From Lachnospiraceae bacterium (GTDB taxonomy: Bacteria > Bacillota > Clostridia > Lachnospirales > Lachnospiraceae): a DNA stretch of 64,000 bases. The translations under genes and the position numbers were made by a program. The stretch covers positions 1 through 64,000 of the forward strand of contig JAILAF010000046.1 of NCBI GenBank assembly GCA_024681775.1, written 5' to 3'. Each line of letters begins with the position of its first letter. Position 1 is the stretch's first letter. Below, one piece after another: positions 35,255-49,588 of the stretch. The notes beneath the pieces are model-generated. The model was not told the origin of the DNA, made no database searches, and saw only the letters and a list, made by a program, of their open reading frames with translations.

Positions 35255-37244
35255 ACCCCAAATACGCTTTTTGAAAATCTTCCTCACTGAGGATGGGGAT
35301 TCCCAGATCCCGGGCGGTCCTGTTTTTGTTGGAGGTACTGGTCACGTCATTGTTGATGAGAGCCGTGGTTTTGGCACTGACGGAGCCCGCCACCTTCCCG
35401 CCCCGGCTTTCGATCTCAGCTTTCAGCGCATCCCGGTTGGGGTAATGCACCAGTGACCCGGTGATGACAAAGGTCTTGCCCGTAAGATCGGGACCATCGC
35501 CGGAAGCTGTTTCGGGCTTTTCCAGCTCCAGCTCTCCAAGGAGCCGGTCCAGCAAAGCGCTCTTCTTCGGATCCGCAAAAGCGGCCATGAGAGATCCGGA
35601 GATCACATCTCCCACCCCTTCGATGGCGGCCAGTGCCGCTGCATCCGCATGCCGCAGCCTCTCAACATCATAGTCGAGTGCCTTACAGATGAGCTTTGCC
35701 CCGGCAACGCCCACATTCTCGATCCCCAGGGCGTAGATCAGCCGGGGGAGGGTGGTCTTTTGCGAGGTCCGGATGCTCTTCCACAGGTTTTCATAGGACT
35801 TTTCCCCGAAGCCTTCCATCCGGATGATCTCCTCCCGGTATCTGTCCAGATGGTAGAGATCCGCAAAGTCCTTGATAAACCCACAATCGATAAACTTCTC
35901 CAGCGTCGCCTCGGACAGGCCGTCCACGTTCATGGCGTCCCTGCTGACGAACTGGGTGAAGGATTTGATCTGCTTGGCAGGGCATTCCGGATTGGTGCAA
36001 TAGAGGCTCTGGGCCTCGTTCTGGCTCCGGATCTCCGTCCGTCCGCCACAGACGGGACACACCGCCGGGATCTCCAGGGATCCGGAGCGGGTCAAATTCT
36101 CCGCGATCTGGGGAATGATCATGTTGGCCTTGTAGACCATCAGATGGTCGCCCAGCCCCAGCCCCAGCTCCCGCACGATACTGACATTGTGCACGCTGGC
36201 CCTGGAAACGGTGGTGCCCTCCAGCTCCACGGGATCAAAGATCGCCACGGGATTGATGAGGCCGGTGCGACTGGCGCTCCATTCCACATCCCGCAGCACC
36301 GTCTCCGCCGTTTCATCCGCCCATTTGAAGGCGATGGAATGCCGTGGGGCTTTGGCCGTAGTGCCGAGGCTCATTCCGTAAGAGACTTCCTCATAGGTAA
36401 GGACCAGCCCGTCGGAAGGAATCTCATAATCCCTGATCCGCTGTGCAAAATATTCGATCCGGTCCAGGATGGAATCCCGGGTCACATAGTAATGCTCCAC
36501 TGCTTCAAAGCCTAATTTTCTGAGGTATTCCAGCCGTTCATAGGCCGAATCTCGGATCTGCTCATAGGCTTCCAACTCCTCCGGCGTCCCTTCCGCGCTC
36601 ACCAGGTGGAAGGCGATAAAGCGCACATGGCGCTTTGCGGTGATGGCACTGTCCAGCTGACGAACGCTGCCGGAACAGAGGTTTCTGGGATTCTTATAAG
36701 CGGCACCTTCCTCAGGGAGCGCCGCATTGATGGCTTCAAAATCGGGATAGGAGATCACCGCCTCTCCGCGTAGCACCAGCGTACCGGTAAAGGGAATCTT
36801 CATGGGCAGATTCTCAAAGGCTCTGGCGTTGGGAGTGATGACCTCGCCGATCTCTCCGTTTCCCCGGGTGACCGCCTTCGCCAGGATGCCGCCTTCATAG
36901 GTCAGCACCACCGTCAGTCCGTCCAGCTTCCAGCTCAGGACCCCTTTCCGGTCTCCCAGCCATTCCCGCAGCTCCTCCCGGTCCTTGGTCTTCCCCAGGG
37001 AGAGCATGGGCGCCGCATGGCGCTCCTTCGGCAGTGCATCCACCGCTTCATAGCCCACGCGCTGGGTGGGGCTTCCGGATAAGATAACACCCGTCTCTTC
37101 TTCCAGGGAGACCAGCTCGTCGTAGAGTCTGTCGTATTCCAGATTGCTCATGATCTCGCGGTCTTCCGCATAGTAGACTCTGGAAGCCTCCGATAACAGA
37201 GCATTTAATTCCTTCATCCGAAGGATCTTTTCTTCGTGATCCAT
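35247..37244 (-). CDS. ligA: NAD-dependent DNA ligase
   Basis: A 665-residue LigA that seals nicks using NAD. The adenylated lysine is in SWKLDGLT (about residue 105). Next come the OB fold, a four-Cys zinc finger (CPVCGG, then CTNPECPAKQ), helix-hairpin-helix repeats around GVAGAKLICKAL and a C-terminal BRCT domain with GKTFVITGSL. All family domains are present and the length is normal. Its ATG abuts the stop codon of the pseudouridine synthase gene without a gap, so the two are co-transcribed. Confidence 0.97.
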   Translation of the reverse strand: MDHEEKILRMKELNALLSEASRVYYAEDREIMSNLEYDRLYDELVSLEEETGVILSGSPTQRVGYEAVDALPKERHAAPMLSLGKTKDREELREWLGDRKGVLSWKLDGLTVVLTYEGGILAKAVTRGNGEIGEVITPNARAFENLPMKIPFTGTLVLRGEAVISYPDFEAINAALPEEGAAYKNPRNLCSGSVRQLDSAITAKRHVRFIAFHLVSAEGTPEELEAYEQIRDSAYERLEYLRKLGFEAVEHYYVTRDSILDRIEYFAQRIRDYEIPSDGLVLTYEEVSYGMSLGTTAKAPRHSIAFKWADETAETVLRDVEWSASRTGLINPVAIFDPVELEGTTVSRASVHNVSIVRELGLGLGDHLMVYKANMIIPQIAENLTRSGSLEIPAVCPVCGGRTEIRSQNEAQSLYCTNPECPAKQIKSFTQFVSRDAMNVDGLSEATLEKFIDCGFIKDFADLYHLDRYREEIIRMEGFGEKSYENLWKSIRTSQKTTLPRLIYALGIENVGVAGAKLICKALDYDVERLRHADAAALAAIEGVGDVISGSLMAAFADPKKSALLDRLLGELELEKPETASGDGPDLTGKTFVITGSLVHYPNRDALKAEIESRGGKVAGSVSAKTTALINNDVTSTSNKNRTARDLGIPILSEEDFQKAYLGFV

Positions 37245-37997
37245 TTATCTGCCGCAGCTGCGCAAAAGCTCCCGCAGCTCCTCTCCTTTCACTTCCCGGT
37301 ATTCTCCCGGGAGGAGTTTCCCCAGGGTGATGTTCAGTACCCGCACCCGCTTTAAGCTCTTCACCTCATAGCCGCAGGCCTTGCACATCCTGCGGATCTG
37401 GCGGTTGAGCCCCTGGGTTAAGGTGATGCGGAAGGTGTTTTTTCCCAGGATCTCCGTCTTACAGGGTCTGGTGGTCTGATCCAGATCCTTCAGGTAGATC
37501 CCCTCTTCCATCCGCTTCAGGTCCTCCGGCCGCAGCTCCTTCCCCACCTTCACCACGTATTCCTTCTCGTGGGCATTGCTGCCGCGCATCATGGCTTCGA
37601 TGAGATCCCCGTCATTGGACAGGAGCAGGAGTCCCTCGGAGTCCCTGTCCAGACGGCCTGCGTAGGTCACCCGGACGGGATAGTCGATCTCTTTCGTGAC
37701 CAGGCGCTCCGCGTGAGCATCCCGTTCGGAGCAGGTGACCCCCACAGGCTTGTAATAGGCCAGCACCACGGTCTGCGTCCGCTTTCCTACCACTTCCCCG
37801 CGACAGGTGACCACATCCCCCGGCAGGACCCTGCGCCCCACCTCCGGGATCTCGCCGTCTATCCGCACCACGCCCTCTTCGATGAGCTTATCCGCATCCC
37901 TGCGGGAGCAGATCCCGGCATCCGCCAGGTATTTGTTCAGCCGTACCCCCGCCGAGGGCGTCCGGTCCTCTTTTTTCCTTGCTTCCTCACGCTTCAT
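37245..37997 (-). CDS. rRNA pseudouridine synthase, RsuA/RluB/RluF family
   Basis: A 250-residue enzyme. An N-terminal S4 RNA-binding domain (RLNKYLADAGICSRRDADK, about residues 18-36) is followed by the catalytic domain with KPVGV and the active-site Asp in GRLDRDSEGLLLLSNDG. The GLNRQIRRMC motif matches RluF/RluB-type enzymes acting on 23S rRNA; the exact uridine is not assigned. It overlaps the RNase H gene by 11 bases and abuts ligA. Confidence 0.9.
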   Translation of the reverse strand: MKREEARKKEDRTPSAGVRLNKYLADAGICSRRDADKLIEEGVVRIDGEIPEVGRRVLPGDVVTCRGEVVGKRTQTVVLAYYKPVGVTCSERDAHAERLVTKEIDYPVRVTYAGRLDRDSEGLLLLSNDGDLIEAMMRGSNAHEKEYVVKVGKELRPEDLKRMEEGIYLKDLDQTTRPCKTEILGKNTFRITLTQGLNRQIRRMCKACGYEVKSLKRVRVLNITLGKLLPGEYREVKGEELRELLRSCGR

Positions 37998-38454
37998 GGA
38001 TCTCTATCTCCGAAACGGGCCGGATGGCGGGGATTCCGTCGGTCTCCAGGCCTTTCTTAGCCATCTCGTCCGCCAGCTCGTTGTAGGTCACATTGGTGTG
38101 GGCAACCACCTTGTGAAAATGCAGGGTGATCTCCTGTCCCCATCCCCGCATGGCGGCAGCATATTTTTTCGTCAGATCGTTCTTGGTCTTCCAGGCACCG
38201 GTGACCCAGTCCTCGATGCCACTGTAATCATAATAGATGTGGATGGCGTCGTATCCGCTCTTGCGGGCACATTGCACCGCATACATGGCCCCCAGCATCT
38301 CTCCCGTCACGTTCCGGGACTTTAAGGAGTCCGGGTTGTTTCCGCTGCCGCAGGCGCACCGCACGCCCTCCGGGCTCAGGAAAACGCAACCGAAGGCGTA
38401 TTTTTTCAAAGCGTCATTATAGCTGCCGTCCACGTAAACCGTAATCTCGTTCAT
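37987..38454 (-). CDS. Ribonuclease HI-like protein
   Basis: A 155-residue RNase H fold protein. Acidic active-site residues are seen in YVDGSY (Asp9), GEMLGAMYA, YYDYSGIE and NELADEMA, in the correct order and spacing. It would cleave RNA in RNA-DNA hybrids. It lacks the N-terminal hybrid-binding domain found in many Clostridia RnhA proteins and has a helix-rich insert near residues 85-100 (WVTGAWKTKND). First gene of the rnh-rlu-ligA string. Confidence 0.87.
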   Translation of the reverse strand: MNEITVYVDGSYNDALKKYAFGCVFLSPEGVRCACGSGNNPDSLKSRNVTGEMLGAMYAVQCARKSGYDAIHIYYDYSGIEDWVTGAWKTKNDLTKKYAAAMRGWGQEITLHFHKVVAHTNVTYNELADEMAKKGLETDGIPAIRPVSEIEIHEA

Positions 38455-38562
38455 AGAAATTTTCTCCGCAAATTTTTTCCATTATATCACATTCGTTACC
38501 TCTTTTTTTCGCTCAATTTATTTTATATAATGGTAGCTGTGTAAATTTTAAGGAGGTAGCGT

Positions 38563-41781
<3,219 letters not shown>

Positions 41782-41816
41782 TCCGTCTCCCGATCCGGCG
41801 ATCCGATAAGATAACA

Positions 41817-41850
41817 AAAGACCTGTCCACCGTGGTGGGCAGGTCTTTTT
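41817..41850. terminator. Bidirectional terminator after carB
   Basis: A 16-bp stem (one G-U pair) with a 2-base loop: AAAAGACCTG and its complement flank CCACC/GGTGG. T-runs lie on both strands. It ends carB on the plus strand and the AI-2E-type permease transcript on the minus strand. Confidence 0.92.
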
Positions 41851-41896
41851 GTGGCTTTTACCGGTTCCTACAGGGCACTGTGGAAAACGGACAGGC

Positions 41897-43183
41897 TTAC
41901 ACTTTCCGCACCTTTTTTCCGTTCAGGGTAGGCTCCTGCTTAGGGCGCTCCGCAGGAACGCTTTCCGCCGGGGTGCCGTCCGGACGATCCACACGTTCCT
42001 CTTCTTCCGGGGCGGGCTGATGGTCCTTCTCCCTTGCCTCCTTCACCATCTCACGCAGGTCCCGCTTCTCCACGAACCAGGGCAGGATTACCTCCTCATA
42101 GACGAAGGTAAAGATGGCTGCAAAAGGAATGGCCAGGAGGATGCCGGGGATGCCGAACATCCGTCCGCCGACGATGACCGTGATCAGGATCCAGACACTG
42201 GGGACACCCAGAAGCTCACCAAAGAGCTTGGGCTTTAAGATATAGCCGTCGATGGTCTGCAGCACCACGGTAAAGATCAGGAAGATCAGGCATTGGACCG
42301 GATTGTTCAAAAGCAGGATGAATCCGCCGATGGCTGCGCCGATCACGGGTCCAAAGGTAGGGATCAGGTTGGTGACGGCGACGATCATGGAGATCAGCAC
42401 GATATAAGGCATGCCGAAGATCCCCATGAGGATGGCGTTTAAGAGACCGACGATGATGCCGTCCACCAGATCGTAGACCACATAATGTACCAGGATCTCA
42501 TGGCATCTGCTCCAGAAGGCCGAGCGCTTTTCATAGGTTTCCTGCGTGTAGAGAGACTTCCGCAGCCGCCGGACTCCGCCCAGCATGGTCTCTTTCCCGT
42601 AGATGAAATAAATCCCCATGATGATACCGATGACTCCGGATGCAATCTTGGAGCCCAGGTTGTAGGAGGTAGTCCAGATATCCGCCAGCTTTGCCGGCAG
42701 ATCGGATGCGATCTCCGTCAGTGCATTCTGCCAGGAGGCGGAGATGTTCCCTACGCGGAGGTTGTATTTTTCGGCGGTCCTGGTGAAATTCGTCACCATG
42801 CGGTCGATGTTCTTCACATAGAGGTCGGAATTGGAAGCGATGTTGGCGATGTTATCACCGATGGAGGGCACCAGGGCGTAGATCAGCAGCGTCAGGATGG
42901 CAACGAGGAGGATCAGCGCCAACGTTGCAGAGAGCGTGCGACGGAGCTTCTCCTTTTTGATCCGCTTAAACAGGCGCTTCTCAAAGTATCCGCACAGAGG
43001 GTCCACCAGATAGGCGATGATCACACCCGTCACCACCGGGGACAGGGTCTTACCGAGCCCGGAGAACGCCGTCCAGATGGAGGACAGATTGGTGAGGATC
43101 ACATACAGGAGAACTGCCCCGCAGGTAGCAAGGGGGTAATATCCCCAGGGTTTTTTAAAAAATTCAGCCAGCTTCTTACGCAT
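41897..43183 (-). CDS. AI-2E transporter family permease
   Basis: A 428-residue polytopic membrane protein with about seven or eight helices. The family pattern is clear in the N-terminal pair of helices, the long loop (about residues 100-200) and the conserved C-terminal GPVIGAAIGGFILLL with PKLFGELLGVPSVWILI. Members export small molecules or act as Na+/H+ antiporters; the substrate is unknown. The C-terminal 50 residues are charged and Pro/Glu/Arg-rich. It follows the HD-GYP gene by 30 bases. Confidence 0.88.
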   Translation of the reverse strand: MRKKLAEFFKKPWGYYPLATCGAVLLYVILTNLSSIWTAFSGLGKTLSPVVTGVIIAYLVDPLCGYFEKRLFKRIKKEKLRRTLSATLALILLVAILTLLIYALVPSIGDNIANIASNSDLYVKNIDRMVTNFTRTAEKYNLRVGNISASWQNALTEIASDLPAKLADIWTTSYNLGSKIASGVIGIIMGIYFIYGKETMLGGVRRLRKSLYTQETYEKRSAFWSRCHEILVHYVVYDLVDGIIVGLLNAILMGIFGMPYIVLISMIVAVTNLIPTFGPVIGAAIGGFILLLNNPVQCLIFLIFTVVLQTIDGYILKPKLFGELLGVPSVWILITVIVGGRMFGIPGILLAIPFAAIFTFVYEEVILPWFVEKRDLREMVKEAREKDHQPAPEEEERVDRPDGTPAESVPAERPKQEPTLNGKKVRKV

Positions 43184-43213
43184 AAACCGTCAGCCTTTCC
43201 GCAGAAAGGCGCA

Positions 43214-44419
43214 TCACTCGGATGCTTCCTCCTTTTTTTCTTCTTCCGCGTGGGGGTCTTTCACCTTCTCCACGCGCTCTTCTTCTTCGTTTTTGGCCTG
43301 GAGCTTGTCCACTGCCATGGCCAGATACTTGGGATCGTTCAGCAGATCGTAGATCTGTCCGGACTGAACGCCTACCACTTTCGGCCTGGTGGGATAGGAT
43401 TCGAAGTTCTCTACCACCTTGGCATATTCCAGAATATGCTCGCCGTTGTGGAGCTTAACGATGCTGCCCACCGGGAACACATTGACGCTCCGCAGGAAGG
43501 TTTTGATGGCATCCATCTCCAGCTCTTCCGTCATGGCCATGATCATCTCCACCGCGATACGCTGCGGGAAGGGATCCTTATAGGGCCGCTTGGTGACGAG
43601 GGCATCATAAATATCCGCCACGGAAATAATCCTTGCGAACTTATGGATCTTCTCGGCAGGGGATCCCACGGGATACCCTTTTCCGTTCAGTTTCTCGTGA
43701 TGCTGCAAAACCCCAAGCAGGATGGGCTCGGAGAACTGCCGCTTTTCCTTCAGAAGCTGGAATCCGAAGAGGGAATGCTGCTTCATCAGCAGAAACTCCT
43801 CATCCGAAAGCTTTCCGGGCTTGTTCAGCACCTCCAGCGGGATCCTGGACTTACCGATGTCGTGGAGCAGTCCTGCGATACACAGCTCCTCCAGCTCCGC
43901 CCGGGACAGACCGTAGTTTTTCCCCAGGAGCATTGCCATGGTGGCCACCTCCACGCTGTGGCGGAAGGTGTAATCGTCGCTGGACTTGAGCATGGTGATA
44001 TCCATGGCCACGGCATCGTTGGAAAGCACTGCTTTTACCAGCTCTTTGGAGACATTCTGGGAAGCCTCCGCAAAGGAGTCGGACTCGGTGTTGGAGAACA
44101 TGTACTGCACGCCCTCTCCCACCTGCTTTAAAACTTCACGGCTGATCTCGACCTTGGGAACATCGGCCTTGGTGACCTTCGCAATGGTCTCGATGGCCTT
44201 CTGGGACATCTGGTATTCCAGCTCGTCCTCGTCGGGATCACCCTCGCTGACATAGATGGAGCCGATCCCTTTAGAGCGCAGATAATCAATCTGGAAGTCA
44301 TCCAGATAAGTGCCCTTTATGATCATTTCCTTACCGGTCCTGGAATCGGTGATGGTCTGATCGATGCGCATCCCGGTTTCCAGGGTCCTGGTACTGACCA
44401 GCTTGCGCTTTACCGCCAT
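43214..44419 (-). CDS. HD-GYP domain protein, probable cyclic-di-GMP phosphodiesterase
   Basis: A 401-residue soluble protein. The N-terminus (about 1-65) looks like DUF3391, and the central part is an HD-GYP domain: HSVEVA, then LLHDIGKSRIP, HHEKLNGKGYP and ADIYDALVTKRPYK. The conserved HD and GYP residues are intact, so phosphodiesterase activity is expected. The last 30 residues are a charged Glu/Lys tail. The start at 44419 has GAGGG 7 bases upstream. It shares a transcript with the AI-2E-type permease. Confidence 0.88.
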   Translation of the reverse strand: MAVKRKLVSTRTLETGMRIDQTITDSRTGKEMIIKGTYLDDFQIDYLRSKGIGSIYVSEGDPDEDELEYQMSQKAIETIAKVTKADVPKVEISREVLKQVGEGVQYMFSNTESDSFAEASQNVSKELVKAVLSNDAVAMDITMLKSSDDYTFRHSVEVATMAMLLGKNYGLSRAELEELCIAGLLHDIGKSRIPLEVLNKPGKLSDEEFLLMKQHSLFGFQLLKEKRQFSEPILLGVLQHHEKLNGKGYPVGSPAEKIHKFARIISVADIYDALVTKRPYKDPFPQRIAVEMIMAMTEELEMDAIKTFLRSVNVFPVGSIVKLHNGEHILEYAKVVENFESYPTRPKVVGVQSGQIYDLLNDPKYLAMAVDKLQAKNEEEERVEKVKDPHAEEEKKEEASE

Positions 44420-44453
44420 GAATGAGCCCTCACAAAAACCTATATATCGATTT

Positions 44454-44482
44454 ATTTTAGCATATTTCCGGTCTGTTCGCAA
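44454..44482 (-). promoter_or_regulatory. Promoter of the HD-GYP gene
   Basis: Minus strand TTGCGA (44477-44482) and TAAAAT (44454-44459), 17-base spacer, start about 40 bases before the ATG. Confidence 0.6.
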
Positions 44483-44521
44483 AAGCAAAAACAATTCCTA
44501 TTTGCCTTATTTTATGATAAA

Positions 44522-46372
44522 ATGATTAAGATTGTGAGAAATCGCATTCGTGATTTTTTCGGTGCGGAGAAAAAGATGAAAAAGCACGCAAAAGCGTCGG
44601 ATACAACCGGCCGGCTACAATATTATTACGCCGCAGGACTCTTTGTCTTCTGCCTGCTCATCGGACGTTTCGGACAGTGGGGCCCCAATGTGAAGTTTAG
44701 GCTCCCCTTTACCGTCTTTTTGACGATCCTGTTCCTAGCGCCTGCGATCTGGTTTTTCCGTCTCTACCTGAACAGACGGGACTGGCGGAGCGCCACCCCC
44801 TGCCTGCAGCTTTCGGTCTTAAGCATCTTTCTGCTCTACCTCATGCAGTACATCGGCAGCCTTCGGGATGAGGAACGGGCAGTGAATACCGGCATTGATA
44901 CCTATCTGTTCTGGGGGATCCTGACAGTCTTTCTCGCCGTTTCCGTGCTGCCTTTCCTGGTGGACCGGAAGCGCCTGATCTCCGAAGCCGAGGTTTATTA
45001 CGCCCTAGGCTGTGCCATGCTGATCCGCCTCTTTTACATCGTACTGATGCAGGGGCACATCTTCCAGAATGATATGGGAGGCTTCGAGGAAAGCTCCTAC
45101 GGCCATCTGGGCTATGCCTACCACATCTATGCAGGGGAGAATCTTTTGAAGGTGGATCCCGTGGGCCTGGACCAGCTCTATCACCCGCCTCTGTATCATT
45201 TTTGCACCGCCCTGTATCTGCGGATCGAGACCATCCTGGGAGCGGATATGCTCCACGCGGATGAGATCGCCCAGACCTTTTCCCTCTTCCTGTCCGGGAT
45301 CCTGCTCCTCTTCCTGGTCAAGATCTGCCGTAAGCTGGGTGCGGATGCGGCGGCCACCTGTCTGGCCATCGCCTGCATCTCCGTGATTCCCTACATGATC
45401 ATGAACAGCGGCGCCAATAACAACGATCCCCTGGCCGCCACCCTCTGCACCGTCTCCATCTATTGCGGTCTATGCTGGCGGAAGTCCCATTCCATGAAGG
45501 ATATTCTCCTCATGGGCCTCACCATCGGCTGCGCCATGATGGCAAAGATGTCCGGCGCCATGCTTGCCTTTTCCATGGCCGTCTTCATGTTGCTGGTGGT
45601 ATGGGAGGACCGGAAGCATCTCCGGAAATACATCGGTCAGTTTGCAGCCTTCGGTGCCGTCAGCGGCATCACAGGGCTCTGGCATACGATCTACAATTAC
45701 GTAAAGTTCGGCGTTCCTTTCGATTATTTTCCCAGAGTGAACGAGTCCTATGACATGTTCCTGCCGGATTTTGACAAATGGCAGCTGCTCTTTGATTTCA
45801 AAGACGGGCTCATGTATCTGACGCCGCAGTACCAGCGGGATAAGGGCTACATCGAGCACAACATCCTGCTCTCCGTCCTGAAGCACTCCGTGTTCAATGA
45901 GGGGTATGCCTACGAAGCCACGCCCATCAGTAATTTCATGGGCATCACCGTTTTTGTCACGGTATGCATCCTCTTTGCTGCCTTTGCGGCCGCTTCCGTC
46001 ATCGTTCTGGTGCGGAAGGGACCGGCCCTTTGCAACAAGATCCTGATCGTGGGCTGCACCGCAGCCAACGCGCTCTGCCTCATCAAGGTGGTCTTCGCCC
46101 AGCCCTTCGTCTGCACCATGAATGTGCGTTACATCATTCTGGCGCTGGTAACAGGGTCCGTGACCATCGCCATGGCGGTATCCTCCAAGGGAGATCTGCA
46201 GTCGGCGGAAGCGGATTTCAAAGCGCTGGAGGAGATCAGCCTCACTCCCGGGAAAGCGGAAAGCTCCGCTCCTTCTCCGGTGCGTCCCGGCGTTTTGTAC
46301 GGTATCAGCCTGCTGCTCCTCCTCATGGCCTGCGAATGGACCATGAGCCTGCAGATGCTTTTCAACTTTTAA
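44522..46372 (+). CDS. GT-C type membrane glycosyltransferase (PMT/ArnT-like)
   Basis: A 616-residue integral membrane protein with about ten or more helices after a basic N-terminal 30 residues. The first outer loop holds the GT-C acidic motif (NDMGGFEE, about residue 180) and HPPLYHF, typical of glycosyltransferase family 39-like enzymes that use polyprenyl-phosphate sugars. It probably transfers a sugar to a surface polymer or protein outside the membrane. The donor is unknown. A UGM-like flavoprotein gene follows after 119 bases in the same direction, suggesting joint work on a cell-surface glycan. Confidence 0.78.
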   Translation: MIKIVRNRIRDFFGAEKKMKKHAKASDTTGRLQYYYAAGLFVFCLLIGRFGQWGPNVKFRLPFTVFLTILFLAPAIWFFRLYLNRRDWRSATPCLQLSVLSIFLLYLMQYIGSLRDEERAVNTGIDTYLFWGILTVFLAVSVLPFLVDRKRLISEAEVYYALGCAMLIRLFYIVLMQGHIFQNDMGGFEESSYGHLGYAYHIYAGENLLKVDPVGLDQLYHPPLYHFCTALYLRIETILGADMLHADEIAQTFSLFLSGILLLFLVKICRKLGADAAATCLAIACISVIPYMIMNSGANNNDPLAATLCTVSIYCGLCWRKSHSMKDILLMGLTIGCAMMAKMSGAMLAFSMAVFMLLVVWEDRKHLRKYIGQFAAFGAVSGITGLWHTIYNYVKFGVPFDYFPRVNESYDMFLPDFDKWQLLFDFKDGLMYLTPQYQRDKGYIEHNILLSVLKHSVFNEGYAYEATPISNFMGITVFVTVCILFAAFAAASVIVLVRKGPALCNKILIVGCTAANALCLIKVVFAQPFVCTMNVRYIILALVTGSVTIAMAVSSKGDLQSAEADFKALEEISLTPGKAESSAPSPVRPGVLYGISLLLLLMACEWTMSLQMLFNF

Positions 46373-46491
46373 TGATACCTGGGGATCAATGACAAACGAC
46401 GAAGAAAGCTTGCTTTCATGAGGAGTTTATTTTTGAGACCCGGACAAAAATGAGCAAGCAGCAATAAAAAGATAACGTGAAAGGAATAATC

Positions 46492-48075
46492 ATGAAAAAA
46501 GTCGTCGTGATCGGAGCCGGCCCCGCCGGACTCACAGCAGCCTACGAGATCCTGAAACAGTCGGACGCGTATGAGGTGACTGTTCTGGAGGAGTCGGAAG
46601 CCTTCGGCGGTATCTCCCGTACCGTTAACTATAAGGGAAACCGCATGGATATGGGCGGACACCGCTTCTTCTCCAAGGTTCCCGAGGTCAATGAGTGGTG
46701 GGAAAAGATGCTTCCGACGCAGGGCGCTCCCGCTTTGGACGATATCATGCTGGGACGCACTCCTTCCATGAAGGCAGGCGGACCCGATCCGGAGCAGACG
46801 GACATCACCATGCTGCACAGAAGCCGCCTCTCCCGCATCTTCTTTAAGCGCAAATTCTTTGACTATCCCATTTCCCTGCGCTTTGAGACCCTGAAGAACA
46901 TGGGCTTCGGCACCACCATCCTGGTAGGCTTCTCCTACCTGAAGACCCTGGTCTACAAGCGCAAGGAAAAGTCCCTGGAGGACTTCTACATCAACCGTTT
47001 CGGTAAGAAGCTCTACTCCATGTTCTTTGAGAATTACACCGCCAACCTGTGGGGGCGCCACCCTTCCGAGATCTCTCCCGAATGGGGCGCACAGCGCGTG
47101 AAGGGCCTCTCCATTCTGGCGATCCTGAAGGACATCTTCGGAAAAATGTTCCATAAGAAGAACCGGAAGGTGGAAACCTCCCTCATTGAGGAGTTTGCCT
47201 ATCCGAAGCTGGGTCCCGGACAGCTCTGGGATCTCACCGCGGAAAAGGTCTCCGAAATGGGCGGCACCATCCTGAAGAATGCAAGAGCCGTGGGCATAAA
47301 GCGCGGCGCAGACGGTTCCATTACGGGTGTTACCTATGAGACGAAGGGGGAGCAGTTCACCCTGGACGCCGACTATGTCTACAGTTCCATGCCCATCAAG
47401 GATCTGGTGGCAGGCATGGAGAATGTTCCCGAGGATATGGGCAAGATCGCGGCAGGACTCCCCTATCGCGATTACATGACCGTAGGTGTCCTCATCAACA
47501 AGCTGAACCTGAAGAACGAGACCAAGCGGAAGACCGTGGGGGACATCGTCCCCGACAACTGGGTCTATGTCCATGATCGCACCGTACAGATGGGCCGCTT
47601 CCAGATCTACAACAACTGGTCTCCTTACCTGGTGAAGGATCTGGAGCACACCGTCTGGATGGGACTGGAGTATTTCTGCAACGAGGGCGACGCTATGTGG
47701 TCCATGACGGATGACGAGTTTGCAAAGCTGGGCATCCGGGAGATGATCACTTTAAACCTCATCGATTCTGAGGAAAACGTGCTGGATTACCACGTTGAAC
47801 GCGTCAAGAAGGCTTATCCCGCATACTTTGATACCTACGAGCACATCTCCGACCTCCGGGCCTTCCTGGACACCATTCCGAACCTGTACTGCGTAGGCAG
47901 AAACGGTCAGCACCGCTACAACAACCTGGACCACTCCATGTGCACCTCCTTTGAGGCAGTTAAGTGCATGCTCTCCGGCAGCACTGACAAGACCCCCATC
48001 TGGAGCGTCAACACAGAGGAGGAGTACCACGAGACCAAGAACACCGACGAAGTCCCCGAGAACGAGATCGACTAA
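46492..48075 (+). CDS. FAD/NAD(P)-dependent oxidoreductase, UGM/protoporphyrinogen-oxidase-like
   Basis: A 527-residue flavoprotein. The N-terminal dinucleotide motif [16 protein letters not shown] and the following [13 protein letters not shown] place it in the amine oxidase/UDP-galactopyranose mutase superfamily; GGHRFFSK resembles the UGM flavin site. The C-terminal FAD motif is [16 protein letters not shown]. It is longer than UGM (about 370-390). The start at 46492 has AAAGGA 6 bases upstream; a GTG five codons earlier has none. Its position after a GT-C glycosyltransferase favours a role in sugar-nucleotide or lipid-linked glycan chemistry over haem synthesis. Confidence 0.8.
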   Translation: MKKVVVIGAGPAGLTAAYEILKQSDAYEVTVLEESEAFGGISRTVNYKGNRMDMGGHRFFSKVPEVNEWWEKMLPTQGAPALDDIMLGRTPSMKAGGPDPEQTDITMLHRSRLSRIFFKRKFFDYPISLRFETLKNMGFGTTILVGFSYLKTLVYKRKEKSLEDFYINRFGKKLYSMFFENYTANLWGRHPSEISPEWGAQRVKGLSILAILKDIFGKMFHKKNRKVETSLIEEFAYPKLGPGQLWDLTAEKVSEMGGTILKNARAVGIKRGADGSITGVTYETKGEQFTLDADYVYSSMPIKDLVAGMENVPEDMGKIAAGLPYRDYMTVGVLINKLNLKNETKRKTVGDIVPDNWVYVHDRTVQMGRFQIYNNWSPYLVKDLEHTVWMGLEYFCNEGDAMWSMTDDEFAKLGIREMITLNLIDSEENVLDYHVERVKKAYPAYFDTYEHISDLRAFLDTIPNLYCVGRNGQHRYNNLDHSMCTSFEAVKCMLSGSTDKTPIWSVNTEEEYHETKNTDEVPENEID

Positions 48076-48091
48076 ACAGTTTCGAAGCAGA

Positions 48092-48127
48092 AAGAACCCG
48101 GAAATCCGCGAGGATTTCCGGGTTCTT
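48092..48127. terminator. Bidirectional terminator between the flavoprotein gene and gdhA
   Basis: Perfect 16-bp stem (AAGAACCCGGAAATCC and complement) with loop GCGA, followed by ATTTTG on the plus strand and TCTGC on the minus strand. The stem itself ends in TTCTT/AAGAA. Confidence 0.88.
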
Positions 48128-48153
48128 ATTTTGCCTTTTTCGTGCGCCTTAGC

Positions 48154-49503
<1,350 letters not shown>

Positions 49504-49588
49504 TCACATGTCCTCCTTTTTTTGAAATCTATATCCTTACCGGCTGCCTCTGCGCAGACCGTCGGTCAGAACCGCTACCATGTGTGGA

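Noticed and set aside
38503..38531. Promoter before carB
   Set aside because: A TATAAT lies at 38526-38531, but the only hexamer at the right distance is a T-run; evidence too weak for a feature.
46418..46453. Eleven-codon open frame between the GT-C and flavoprotein genes
   Set aside because: Too short, no ribosome site and no conserved pattern visible; the nearby GAAAGC-TT-GCTTTC palindrome (46404-46417) was noted but has no U-tract and no clear partner.
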